A stretch of 64,000 nt of DNA from Lophius americanus (Eukaryota > Chordata > Actinopteri > Lophiiformes > Lophiidae), in contig JBBDHG010000014.1 of NCBI GenBank assembly GCA_037951165.1, positions 1,945,501 to 2,009,500 of the forward strand. The letters run 5' to 3'. The translations under genes and the position numbers were made by a program. Shown piece by piece: positions 35,060 to 47,555 of this stretch. How positions within the stretch are numbered: the stretch's first letter is position 1; every line of letters starts with the position of its first letter. A model generated the notes under the pieces. The model did no database searches and was not told the origin of the DNA. It saw only the letters and a list, made by a program, of their open reading frames with translations.

Positions 35060-37042
35060 GATTTTTGGTTCTGAACTGTAAGAAAAACAAAAGATTGTTA
35101 TTAAGTTATTAACTCATGAAAAACACTTTTAAGGGTGTAAATGTAATCTTTGGGCCAGTCATTTCAACATTTGTGTCTAAAGTTCTGCTCATAAAATATG
35201 GCCTAAAAGCAACATCCTATACGCTTTCATGCTAGTTTGAAAATACAGCCCATTTGGGAACACTGGTTTTCCCAGGAATTCAATTTTAATCTGTGTAATT
35301 GTTAATTACAGTTTTTAACAAGCTCAGACCGTCATTACTAGTGCAGGTCGAAGGGCATTGAGGAGATATTGCAGGTCTGCGACCTAATCTCACCAAAAAC
35401 ATATCAGACAGGTGAGATCACTGTGGTATAAACGGAAGCAGATTGTTTATACTGAACAGCTTTATGAAGCTCTGAGATGTAGTGCTTGTAAAAATGATCA
35501 GACCCACCACATAAAAGAAGACGGCTATCACCTCAAAAGGCTCCCACACACACTGAAATCCCCAAAGTATTGATTCTGGAGGCGCTGAAGGTTTCTGAAC
35601 CTTACATGGCGGAGCCGCTTGTAGATTTAATACAGCATGGAAATCATAGCAGGGATGAGCGTGAAGGAATCAATTCTCATCCTGAACTTTGATTATAGCT
35701 CTCATCCTGAAGCCCTGCTTGGGCCTCGATCTCCCTGAAACAGGGCTAACAGCTCTGGGGGTTGGACCAGACATAACATAAATACCACAAGTCCATACAA
35801 CCTGGTCTCTGGAGTGTGCTACATACATTTTTATAATGCAGGCAAGCTGCTTTACACTTTAGTGGCCAATAAAAGCTAGCATGCTTCAGATTTATTAACG
35901 TCCACTTAACTGTACAGTATATTGTATTGCCTGTTAATCACAATTCTATGGTGAGGAGTTGCCGCACCGTTTTTTCTTGGAGCTCTCTGCTGCAATAAAA
36001 ATAAACTGGAAACCTCAAAATACTTAAAAATAGAGACCATGAGGAACTCCCTGGAGAGGTCGGTGTCCTGCAGGGTTGTGCTGCACCCTGAAGGCCTAAG
36101 TTAGAAACAAAACAGCTGTGGCTCATCAACTTTCACAGCACAGTAACTGTAATGGAAGAAACCCCAGCAGGACAGCAGGATTAGATGTGACAGGTCTCAT
36201 TGCGTTATGGCTCGAGCCGTAGACTGATATGTTAATACGAACCATTATATGACTCAGTGCTTTCCGCCGTAAATCTGATCTCACGGCAGCAGCAGGGAAA
36301 TGTACCGTACAGGCTTTTATCTGATTTTGAAATGTTTCTAATCCGGTGATGAAAAATGAAAGGTCTTGGGACCAAAATAAATCTCTCTCGCAACTCATCT
36401 GTCTGCGATGTCATGATCAGGTTAACAACATAAACAACAGTATTGATATATATATAGATGATGTCCCTCTACATAGGCAACACTGGAATGTTGAGATGCT
36501 GTGTTTTCTTCATTTTATACTTTCTTCTCCTGCTGCACCACTTTTATCAAAACAATATCATAGAGTTTACTCTACATTATTTATTTGACTGCTATTGCTG
36601 CTGGTTACTTTTTCAGGTTATGATATTTCTCCTACTGTGGGCGGGATAGAAAGAGAAGGAGAAAATACAAGCAGCAGGATCAATAAGTTGGTACTGATAA
36701 TTGTATTACTATAATGTAATGGTCCCTGACCTTTTATACACTGTGGACCAGTTTCATATATAGTCCAACCTGCTGTTGGTATTGGCCAAGATATTGACAC
36801 AACCTTATTATGGACCTCTGGCGGTTTTTCCCTAACCAGTCTAAACCTAATGCTACTACTCTGTCACTTTCAGACTCACGACCAAATTACCATATCCATA
36901 GTGCTGGATAAACGTTTGCTACTTGTCGAAGTTGTTCTGCCCGTAACAATATTTTTTGAGGGATTTCAATCTGGCTCTCATTCATTCACTCATTGTAAGC
37001 CCTACAGTGGATCTGTTTTGTGGTTTTATGGTACCTAGGTCC

Positions 37043-37395
37043 TGCAGTACTGTGGCAAAGTGGGAAGCGTTGGTTTCTCACAGCCAGAAAGTACCGGGTT
37101 CAAATTCCCCTCTGCCGGCCCATTCTATGTGGCGTTTGCATGTTCTCCTTGTGTGTGTGTTGGTTCTCTTTGCTGGTACTTCAGCTTCCTCCCACGATCC
37201 AAAATCATGAATACAGGTGAATTGTCCGTAGGAGTGAATGTGAGTATGGATGGTTTTCTGTCTCCTTGCGTATGCCCTGTGATGAACTGCCGTCTCCTCG
37301 AGGGTGTACCCAAGCTCTGGACCAATGTCAGCTGGGATAGGCCCGAGCCTTAACTACCCCGAATAGGATAAGAAGTTACGGATAATGAATGAATG
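37043..37395 (+). mobile_element. V-SINE (DANA/Mermaid-like), full length
   Basis: The best preserved V-SINE here. tRNA-like head at about 37050-37112, with B box GGGTTCAAATTCC; central domain with GCGTTTGCATGTTCTCCTTG, GCTTCCTCCCACGATCC and GTGAATTGTCCGTAGGAGTG; tail AGCTGGGATAGGC, CCGAATAGGATAAGAAGT and a GAATGAATG end. Transcription would be from the internal pol III promoter. It has no ORF. Confidence 0.9.
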
Positions 37396-37523
37396 GTTCC
37401 TACAGATAATCATCTCTTCCTTTGCTGCTACATGAGTGCCTCAAGATTCAGTTCAGGATGCAAGTTTGAGTCGCTGCTGAATTACTTTACTTTTTTGGGG
37501 TTTTTTTTTTTTTTTTAGGATAT

Positions 37524-37745
37524 GCTGAAATGGTTCAGTAGGCAGAGCGTTTGCCTTGAGTTCGATACCGGGTTTGGGCCCAAAATGCTGAGTTTTGGCC
37601 GGCTGATCCTCAGGAGATAGAGTGAATGTCCTACAATCGAAGGTTGGTGGTTCGATTCTAAGACTGCTCCTGCAGTCTCTATATCATAACGTCCTTGAGC
37701 AAGAACCTGGTTACAATTTTCCCCAATGCAAGTCAGAAAAGCAAT
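37524..37745 (+). mobile_element. tRNA-derived SINE with two tRNA-like heads
   Basis: A first tRNA-like unit (TGGTTCAGTAGGCAGAGCG, then GAGTTCGATACC) is followed about 85 bases later by a second (TCAGGAGATAGAG, then GGTTGGTGGTTCGATTCT). The body is TCCTTGAGCAAGAACCTGGT. It is related to the family at 5022 but has a doubled head. Confidence 0.6.
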
Positions 37746-37874
37746 CAACAGTTCCTTGGAGACGGATCAAAGGTGGACAACTAACACAACGTTTCTATGT
37801 ACTGTTGATAGAAAGTCATAATGAGTATTCCTGGGAAGCAACTGGACACTCCATTTCAAAATCTGTGACATGTG

Positions 37875-38110
37875 ACAAATTCAATGTAATTACTGGGAAA
37901 AGAGGATTTTCTGCTACTGACTGGTATTTTCTGTTTGAAGCACTATAACTTCCGTGCACCCTGGTCACAAATGTGGCTGGGTGTCAGTCATCCGTGGCTA
38001 TAATGCATAAATGATGGTTTGTGGGTTAGTTAATGTTTGGATGGTTGATTAGTGCTCATGTTTTGCAGGTTGGCTTATATAGGCTCCATGCATCACATAA
38101 CTTGAGGCCT
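37875..38110 (+). repeat. Dispersed repeat pair, copy 1
   Basis: TCAATGTAATTACTG, GCACCCTGGTCACAAATGTG, TTTGGATGGTT and a final TCCATG-ATCACA match 49530-49750 in order. Non-coding. Confidence 0.5.
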
Positions 38111-40554
38111 TTTGTCTAAGAGTAAGTGTCTCTTTTACAATTAAATATTTCATCTCAAAACTCATTTTCAAAATTGAGTCCCAAATAGATCGAATCAACC
38201 AACATTTTACAAAATGAATTTATTAGATAAGAAAAACGACATTTAATTCTATTAATAGTCATACCATTTATCATTTCATGACCCAGATTTTGGAAGCCTC
38301 TAAATGTACATTACAGAGATTAAACTACCTAGATTTAATTATTAATCCATGCCCTGTTACTTAATTACAATTATAAGGAATTTCAATGTGATTGGAGTTT
38401 TCTATGTATTCTTGTTACTTGTACTCACGTAAAGAGCCTTAACCTCTGGCACTGAATTTGAAAATGACAAGGATGGACACTCTCAGCTTGTTCTCCTTAG
38501 AACATCTGTTCATGGCTGTATTTTCTGTTCTATTTTCCTCATGTCCTAAAATTCCTTTGCTGTAGTCACGACGTTGAAAACCACAGCTACAAACAAAAAT
38601 TGTTTCAGATGAATAATGACAAACCAGGATAAACATATTTAGCCTGTTTAATTCTCTTTGTAATGGGACATGAGTCTTTTTTTATAATAATTAATCACAG
38701 TCAGACATTGAGTACACACCAGCACAATCTTATCCCAATTTGAATTTTAGATTCTGCTAGCGGTACTACATTCATAACATTTTACCGCGACCCAACTTTA
38801 AACAAAGATTTAAACTGCAGATGGTAATGTCCATGTCCTGTTTGGTCGGTAACATAAACAAATGCGTTGGTTGGTCTTAATAGGTAATTACCAATCAAAA
38901 TCAACTGTAACAGATTTAGCTGTTTTTCCAGTTTATGTGCCAACGTGCAATATTTCTAACTTACTATTTTTAATAGCAGTTTACACATTATCATTGTTGC
39001 CAGTTGCCGGCACTTAGATGAATTATGGTTCATTCAGGATGAAATGGAATAAGTCCTCTGGACTTGATTTAATTGCCGCATCATTATTGCATGTATAATC
39101 ATGGTCATTTCTGCCCGGTTCATCATTCCCAGTTAATTTCTGCAACCCATTTGGCAATAGTAACTAATTTAAGGCGTTGATTTGATGTTTCTCAAGCTAA
39201 TTCACCAGCCCTCTTGTGGTATATTAAAAAAAACAGAATGCAGTCGTCTTCCATCAAATGTTCCCAGCGAGTCTGGTCATTGCCTATGGTCGAAAGAAAA
39301 AGAGTCAAATTTCTTATTAAGTACAAATAAATGAAGAAATATACAGAGAGCCATGGGCAATGAGTCTGTTTGTTTTCCAAGTGCCGATGAGTATCAGTTT
39401 CTCATTCTTAATGATGTCCCCTTACTCTCTGGTCTGAACGCAGCCGAGCAAAAGAGCCATTTAGAGACAGGGAGCAAAATGATGAAAAGAAAATAAAGCA
39501 AATAACATCCGAGCTTCTTAAATGCTAATTTCTTTGTTTTCTCTCGTGTCAAAACAGTGAATATTTTAGTATTCAGAGTTCAAAGTATAAGGACTCCCGA
39601 ATGAAAATGGAGCTTTGCAAAGAGAATATCCAGAAAACAAGATGACGTATGAAAAAATGAAAGCACCCAAATGATAAAGTGTAACATGTTCAGCAGCAGC
39701 AGGCATCTCTTTTTAGGTCAAACAATGTCTCTATACTTTACTTGCTCGGCAACAAACGAGAGAAACAAGTTAGTGTCTAGCTGAAGAATTTGCAAATATT
39801 TTTTCTAAAGTTATTTTAACAAACCAGTGTGAAATTATAAATTATCATATCATATTACATCTGACTGGAAACTTACATCAAACTAAAGGCCAATGTTCTG
39901 CTGGAAATCTATCTCCACAACTCTGAATTTCTGTGAAAATATTAGTTTTTCAGCGATTGGAACAGCTCTCATCTCTGGCCCATTTTCAGTTTGTCTACTT
40001 GAAGAAGCACCCAATCCAATCATGCTTTTTTATTAAGCACCATTAGGAAATGGATTTCCTTCTTCCTGTTAGAGAACCAATGGAATTTCAACACGGAAAT
40101 ATCTATAAAAATGGCCACAAGTACTAGCAATATTCCACCACAAAATGAGATATTACACATACCTTTGGATAACGGGGCTGGAGGGATTCAAACTGAAATC
40201 CTATGCATGCATGTGTGCTGACCCTCATAGTCTTCACACTATAAACCTTGACCCGATCAATCAACTAGAATAAAGTCTGTGTTGGTTTTCATTCGTCAAG
40301 GTCAATGTAATCCTCAAAGGTTGAATGAGAAGCAAGTGGACTTCTTTCTTTATTGTTATTTCTCTTCCATGAGGTTTTAACTGTTCTGGTGGGGGTTAGG
40401 TATTTAACCTCCTGTCAGGTGTTACGTATCCAGTATACAGCTGACCAGCCACAACTATCGTTATCGTTATTTTCTGTTGGGCGATCATATGAGTCATTAG
40501 CACAACATTTTTCAAACTTAGATTGCTGGTGAAACTGTCTGAGGATAAACATTA

Positions 40555-40638
40555 AGACTGTATTGTATGCAGGTGATAGCTGGTGGCGCAGACCCAAGAC
40601 TGTATTGTATGCAGGTGATAGCTGGTGGCGCAGACCCA
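40555..40638. repeat. Exact 42-bp tandem duplication
   Basis: Units 40555-40596 and 40597-40638 are identical; each begins AGACTGTATTGTATGCAGGT and ends GGTGGCGCAGACCCA. Identity suggests a recent duplication. Confidence 0.97.
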
Positions 40639-41070
40639 TCCCGGTTTGGAAATGGCTTTTTCTAGCTTAATGTAGACGCTTTCCTTCAAGCCTCTCTCAA
40701 ACCATCTGTCCAGAATTTGGACATTGTTGTTGTTAAATAAGAGGTAGGCAGGGGTTTTGGAGAGACGGGCAGGTAGATGGAGTAAAGGCGGCGTAGAGGT
40801 CCGGTGTTGGCTGCGAGTCCACTTTCTGGAACTCTTAACCCCCCGAGTCAGGACGACCCTTTCCCGTGGGTCCGATGCGCTCTGCGGCTACCAATTTCAG
40901 AGCAAAACCAACATAAACAGGGAGTTTCAACAGGCCGGTAACACTGGGAGATAATGCAGACAAAGACAAACAGCAAGACAAAAAGGAATGAGACAAATTG
41001 GCAGCAGTTGAAGGTAGGGGACAGGTGACAAGATTTAACGATCAAGGAGGATACACCAGGAATAAAGACT

Positions 41071-41253
<183 letters not shown>

Positions 41254-41571
41254 GAGGAATCAATAAAGGAGATTTAACACAGGTAAAACTAACAGAGAAA
41301 TAGGGAGACAGGTGGAAAACTGAGAGTTAAAATAAGGATAAGATAAAAAGTACAAGGGAATAAACGGCATTAAAGCTTCAAAATAAAACAGAAAAACACA
41401 GTCAATAACAAAAATCCTACAAAATAAGGACAGAGCCTTAAAAAGTGGTAGGTTGTGTTTGGTGGAATTTTTATTTTACAAATAACAGGCAAGGCACATT
41501 TGCACTGAATTAATATCACAGACATCCTCTGCGATTATTACAAAATGATCTCAGGTCCCCATGTAATACTA

Positions 41572-41965
41572 CTAGTTTGGGGTGGAACCTGCTTTTGTCT
41601 GAGGGTGTTTTTGGGTTCGAAGTGGACCCTTATGAAAATCAGCCACACATGGATGATGTTTTTGCATCTGTCCTTCTATTTTCCTCTGTGGAGTTCTTCT
41701 TCGGAGGTATTTTTGCTGACTTGATGAAAGCCCAGCAAGGTTTAAGACAGGCATTCAGGTTTCTTCATATATGGGCCTGATTGTTTTCCATCTGCTGTCG
41801 GGGAAACGTTCTCAGCCCAGTAGTGCAGGATTCCCTTGCTTTTGAATGTGTGGTGAGAGTCGAACAGCAGGTACTGGTCTCTGTGTGTAGGTTTACGGTG
41901 GACTTGGATGTTGAGCTACCGCCCACATCAATATGTACTTCAGAATCTAAGACGGGTAGCTTATG
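41572..41965 (-). pseudogene. Penelope-like reverse transcriptase fragment, subtype 1
   Basis: On the minus strand one frame gives LPVLDSEVHIDVGGSSTSK. After a shift another frame gives HRKPTHRDQYLLFDSHHTF and KSKGILHYWAENVSP. The RKPTHTDQYL-F-S-HH block follows the LDxxV segment in the C-terminal part of the reverse transcriptase of Penelope-like retroelements. Such elements also encode a GIY-YIG endonuclease, not seen in this piece. Frameshifts and a stop make it dead. The motif type resembles Poseidon/Penelope-type fish elements and differs from the fragment at 44140. Confidence 0.75.
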
Positions 41966-42919
41966 CTCTCTTGGATTGGATTGGATTTGACATTCTGCAT
42001 AAAACGATCCACATGAGTTGCTCCTGCTCTCTGTGAACTGCTATCTAACTGAGAAATGAGCTGGCGTAACATTATTCGGTATGGAATTTCCTATCAGATG
42101 CAACTATATATTTATGATGGTCAACTTTCACATTTGGTAACTAGTTAGTTAGGAGAAAAGTGTGAGTGGGAACATGCAAGCAGCCAGTTACACTTAAATA
42201 TTTCCCAGTGACTTATTATCAAAAAGAAATCACAGTTGTAAAAATGTTAGTGAAGCAGAATTAATAATGATGCTGCTTGAAGATTACGGCAATATTCTGC
42301 CAGCTACTCTTTATGCCGGTCTGAAAAATAAGGTGCAAATCCAGTGGCAAGCATCTCCGGCAGAGAATATAATCAGCATTTCTGTGCGGTTTTATGCCAA
42401 CATATTTCCATCCAATCTCAAATTTGATAATTTTTCAGGGTTGTGCTCCTGTCAGGATGGAGTCAGGATCTGTCTGCCTTTAGGATTTCATTTGCTGTCA
42501 AGTGGCCAAGTATTGATTCTGGGAAATGCATTACCTAGAAGGAAGGTGAAAGAGCCTGTGGCAGGATGAATCTGCTCCACAACTCTTGACCGGAGACTGA
42601 ATCTTAACTTCTTACCAATGAAGTTTCACAGTTGACCCTTCACTAGTATTTCCTTTAAAGGTCAACAACCAGTCAAGATTTATCACAAAAAGGCAAAACT
42701 GCAGTGTTTTACATTGAAATTTCACCATTTCTAAAAAGAAATCTTCCTCTATATCTCTGTCACTCTCCCTCATGCCCTACTCAGAAAATCCTTATATTAA
42801 AGAAGTAAAACTTAGTGACTGTCTATATATACTTCAAAAATGTAAATGTGCATCCTCCTATGTCAGAATTATGTTTCGACATTATCTACAGACTTGCTGA
42901 AAGCAGTTTTCATAATGAC

Positions 42920-43022
42920 AGTGATCTCTTCCAGGAGGATAATGCCTCATGTCACACTGCAATCATGGTTAAGGAATGGTTTGACAAGGTCAGGGTGTTG
43001 ACTTAACATCCAGACCTGGACT
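42920..43022 (+). pseudogene. Tc1-like transposase fragment
   Basis: Encodes FQEDNASCHTAIMVKEWFD, then VRVLT and a stop where tryptophan is expected before HPDLDY. QDNA-CH-A..V-EWF is the segment around the second catalytic aspartate of the Tc1 family at 49330. Only about 100 bases survive, abutting a modular repeat copy. Confidence 0.7.
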
Positions 43023-43640
43023 ATACTGTTTTCCCTTACAGCAAGGGTATATCTCTGAAAAGCCCCCAATCTAATGCATTGTACAAGCAATCCCCCTTAT
43101 TGAACTCTTCAGGTGAATTGTGGAATTATATCTCAAAAACAGTGTTTTTCCTTTTTTTTAAATGCTGGTTAGGAAGGTATATTCAAAAAAACTTTTTTTT
43201 CTATGAAGCTCCCCCTAATTAGATATATATAAATGATTAGTGTAAATAATGATGTATATTAAAGAGATGACCTCAAATCAATTCATAAGGCAGCAAATTT
43301 GGATTAAATCGGACCAACCACTTCAAAATTATAACCTGACAATTTTGGGGATAATATCCCCCATAGTCAAAAATATATAACTGAACAGAAAACACTCCAG
43401 TTCTTCCTCACTCTAAGGTCTATGTGGAAATATAATTTGAAAATGATGCATGCAAAAGTTTTTGAGTTATCACCCCGATCCCAGACTCTTTGGGGATATG
43501 ATTAAATGTGATATTATATCTTTTTTCTTATACATCTCCCCCTTGTAAAATATTAAATACTAGTATACAAGTATACAAGATAGAACTGCTTGAGTCGATG
43601 AAAAAAGACCTTGGGGGCAACTTTCACCCTTACAGTCATG
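43023..43640 (+). repeat. Modular dispersed repeat, copy 5 (forward)
   Basis: Starts CAGCAAGGGTATATCTCTGA, then GCATTGTACAAGCAATCCCC, AAACAGTGTTTTTC, a GAAGCTCCCCCT block, ACCTCAAATCAATTCATAAG, AAATTTGG and TAAATCGGACCAACCACTTC. A second partial module ends with AAGATAGAACTGCTTGAGTC. This is the clearest copy for building a consensus. Confidence 0.65.
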
Positions 43641-44139
43641 TAAACTAGAATCCACTGTCACGCAGACACCTGTAGAACACAAGCAGACTACATTTAGTAA
43701 CAATGTGTTCATATTTTCATCAAACTTTTCTTTATTTCAACTTATGCTAAGGGTTCAGCTTGTGGAACCTTCTTTTAAGCAATAGGAGGATATATAGGAG
43801 GATATTATTTGAGATCCAGCATTTATATTAGGTGCTTTACAGTTGGCTCATGATATCAGAAGATGAAGATGATGGTCAAAGAATGAGTATGATGCAAGTA
43901 ATAGATAAACAGGAAGTGCTTTGTGATTGGTACCAGGAGGTGTGTCGTGAGGTTAACAAGCTCCCTGGCGTGTAGGTACGGTCACAATTCAGAAAGAGTG
44001 TTTTTATAGCTTGAAGTGCATTGAGAGAAAACATTTGACAGTAAAGTCATCATTCATTTCAGCAGGTGTCATGGTGTTGAGCATGGAGATCCACTACATC
44101 TCTGTCTGAGTGAGTAGTTTCTGTAAATTAACACCCCTG

Positions 44140-44930
44140 GTTGGGACCGAGACATGTTCCAGTACAATGAAGTGTAAAGTGGCTGGAGAGACATTTTTGG
44201 CTTCTTGGTAATGTTTGGCCATGGCATAGTCCATTTCCCCTGTGTGGTGGCCGTTGTGTGTTCTGTTGTTGCTTTCTTGGTTTGTCCAATGTATGCCTGT
44301 CCAGAAGGTTCATGTGAACATGTTGACCACTGATGTCGTGTTACATGTTAGAAATTGCTTAATTGGAAATGTTCTCCCCGTGTGTGGGTGGTTGACGAAC
44401 TTAACTTTTGTGTTGTTCTTGAAGTGGTTGCAGTTCCCGCATCGTAGTTTCCTCGGATATTAAGCCATGTGCCTCTGGGTTTACTTAGTTGAAAGCTGTG
44501 AACCATTTTATCTCTGATGTTTGTTGCATGCCTGGATGAAAAGAGTGGAGGTTCCTTTGTGAACTCACTTAGTGATGTTCTGCTTGCAGGATATGCCGAT
44601 GTTTGTTTATTATGTCCTGAAGTTTATGGTGGCTGTGGTTGAACTCAGTAGTGGATGTCATTCTTTCTGGTGATGGAGATATTGTTTTGGGATGGAGTAG
44701 ATCAGCTCTAGGAGATGATAAAGCATAATCATATGCTGCGGTTATTACAGCCAGGGGGAAGTTTCTTGCACATAATCTAGATATAATCTCTTCTGCTTTA
44801 TGTTTGAATTCATCCAATTGCGAGCAATTCCTCCTCAGACGTAAAAAGTGTCCTTTGGGTATGTTTTGTGTTAAATGTCTTTGCTGATTACTGCTATAGT
44901 GGAGGAGAGTGATTTGTTCCATTGGTTTTA
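44140..44930 (-). pseudogene. Penelope-like element, RT end and GIY-YIG endonuclease relic, subtype 2
   Basis: On the minus strand: FHYLDLTISKHE, then IPKGHFLRLRRNCSQLDEF (frame 44569-44922), then PLFSSRHATNIRDKMVHSF, a CGNCNHFKNNTKVKF block in another frame, FLTCNTTSVV, and AYIGQT at the GIY-YIG active region. The order (RT tail with Q/HFLRLRRNC, linker, CxNC, GIY-YIG) is that of Penelope-like elements, here nearest to the Neptune-type pattern. Multiple frameshifts make it non-functional. It is distinct in motif type from 41572. Confidence 0.8.
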
Positions 44931-46919
44931 TTCTTCATGCTTGGAGATGGTTAAATCCAGATAGTGGAAAAAAGCTCTGTTCAATTTGTTACTTGAATTA
45001 GAGGTTAGATGTTTGTGAAAAATTTGGATAAAAGATCATTGGCAAAGACAATCAAGAAATATTTTGCTTCTCATTTTAGTACCTATTTTTCTTAAATGTA
45101 GCCAATCGTTTGGGGGGGCTGTACCTTGCTGGGGCTGTTTTAGTAGCACTCCATCACTGACAGTCAAAGAGTCAAAATCACACCAGAATAGTGTTGACAC
45201 TTTTTGTCTGAGGTTTCTTTGCTGACTTGATGAAAGCACAGTTTTCATGTCTCTTGATATGTGTGTTTCCCCTTTTTTTCCCCCTCTGCCTTTGTAGGGA
45301 ACGAAGCACAAATGACAGGAAATAAAACACAAAATAGACTGTGAGGCGGTTGCACTATGCGATATGAAGTTAGCAATGAAATGACTTTTACAGTGGAATA
45401 ATCCAAAAACAATTTAATAACAGCAGGCCAAAGCTATAGTCACGGACAGACTCACAAACTATGAGGCAAACACAAGCGTGCACACTAGCACTGCAGTTAA
45501 AACCACGGTAACTGCAGTTTATCAGGGGATCAGATTAATAGCAAATGGGATGAGGGTGGGTGAAATAAGCTTAGCAACCCCCGTTGTTGATATGGCACTG
45601 GAATTTGAGTGCAGATCAATGCGCAAGTAAGCTGTCGTTACCTGCTTCATCAATTCAGCCTGCCGCAGCTCTGACAGTGCAAATTGGTCGGCTGCAGGCT
45701 CCTCAGCTGGAAGCCCCTGTTTTGCCACCTAAGCCAGTACGTCTCCCAATGGGGGTTGCAGTGGCATGTACACAGGGGGCCTCTCTGCTACCCACTACAG
45801 CTGCCATCGGGGAGTAGCTTCCTCCAGAGCCACAATCACTAGCTGGCTACAATCCCTTTTCTCATAGCTCCTTCCTTGCTTGACCCTGCTTGACCGCGTT
45901 TGGCCGACTCGGCCAGGAGCAGTTTGACAACTCCAGTGCTGACAAAGCTCAAGCATCTGACCTCCAGCCTCACCCCGCTCCCAGCTTCGAATGAATTATA
46001 CACAAGTTCCTATCAGCGGTTAGAAAAAAATGACCTTTTAGGTCTAGATCTATTATTTTTTTCTATATCAAACAACCCCCACAATTCACTAAATGTCTAT
46101 CAAACATATTTTTGGGAAATATCATGAACTGAGCAGAGGTCCAGGTTCATACAGTGAAATGATTTTGGATTAAAGTGTGTGTTCTCCTACGTCATGCTTG
46201 TGCAGGAAACAGGGAACATGAGCAATAGAAGGTAGGAGGAGGTTCATGGATTTAATGACATCACTGAGGAACTTACACGTTTGGATAAATTGATGCAGGC
46301 AAAAGTACGGGCTGATAAGGCTGTCAAAGATGAACACATCCAATAGTGATCTGGCAGAAATCCTTTATTCTAAAAACAGGCGAGATCCAAAGAACAAAGC
46401 AATGACTCTAAAATAATCACAAGCAAGAGGCTAACAGCTTGACTCATAAAAAAGCGCCTAAACATAGGAGGAGCACGAGGATTAACTACACTGGAGGAGC
46501 AGAGAATTAAACAACACAGGAGGAAGCAATCAATTATCCCACAGGCAGGAATGAAATAACAAAAAGTGGGCACAAAAGTGGAAACATGACAAATGAAATT
46601 AACTCGCAAGAGAAAAGAGGAAATAAAAACTATATCCCAAACGCTGACAAAATGTCCACAATATTTATTGCAGAAGCTAAATAATTAATTTGATTTCCTC
46701 TTGGGAGTTTCATCCGTCCTGTTTAGGTGGGCTGAAAAGATTACTGCAGACTGGAAACATTAAATCGGAAAAAGCTAAACTTCCCCAAGCCTTTTAATAC
46801 CACACTGTGTGGTTTACGGCCATGCCAGCAGCTCCGTGCGGCGATAGTCAGGCAGCAGCGCTTCCTTAAAAATACTTACTTGTCCTGGGAGACAGAAGCC
46901 TCCCCATTCTGAGATTGAC

Positions 46920-47555
46920 TGTGTTTACGTGGATACCAATATCCCCGTTATTATAGGGTTTTTTGGAATATCCGGTCTTGGTGTTTGAGTTACATCTCAG
47001 TAACCCATTTTGAGATACCCGAGTATTCTACACCCAAAGAAACCTGGATGGTGTAAAAGGTTTACGTCTTATCCTGGTTTCGGTCAACTGACAGCATCAA
47101 CGCACACGCGCCTGCTAGACGTAACAGCAATTGATACTCACAGTAGCAGCAGCAGCGAGCATCTCCCTTCTGGAGCAACAAAGAAGCTGAGTTCTGTCTT
47201 TCAGTAAAGAAATACTTTAAAATACCAAGTAGGTTGGAAGAAAAGTTGCAACGAATAAATTACTCTCTGATGCAGACCGGCACTGTTTTTGAAGTCGGCG
47301 TATTTAAAATGCGTCGCTGAAAGAAACTCAGCGGAGCATTCAGCACGCCGTTGAGCATGCGCAGATACAACTCAAACAGAAAGCTTTCCGATACAGTGTT
47401 TCCGTGCAGCGACTCGCTATCGGAAAGGCTTTCCAAAAGGATTAGGACTACTTCCTTGCAAAGGAATGAAGCTTATTCGGAAAGGTTCTTGTTCACATGC
47501 AGCATTTTCTTTCCCGTTCCGAATCTAATCGGAATTAGACTGTCCAAGTAAACTA
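46920..47555. mobile_element. MITE candidate with GTTTAC-TGGA ends
   Basis: The left end GTGTTTACGTGGATA and the right end TGTCCAAGTAAAC (minus strand GTTTACTTGGACA) are short inverted repeats. The interior includes GAGCATGCGCAG and TCCGAATCTAATCGGAAT. Relatives with GTTTACATG ends are common in teleosts. No transposase. Confidence 0.5.
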
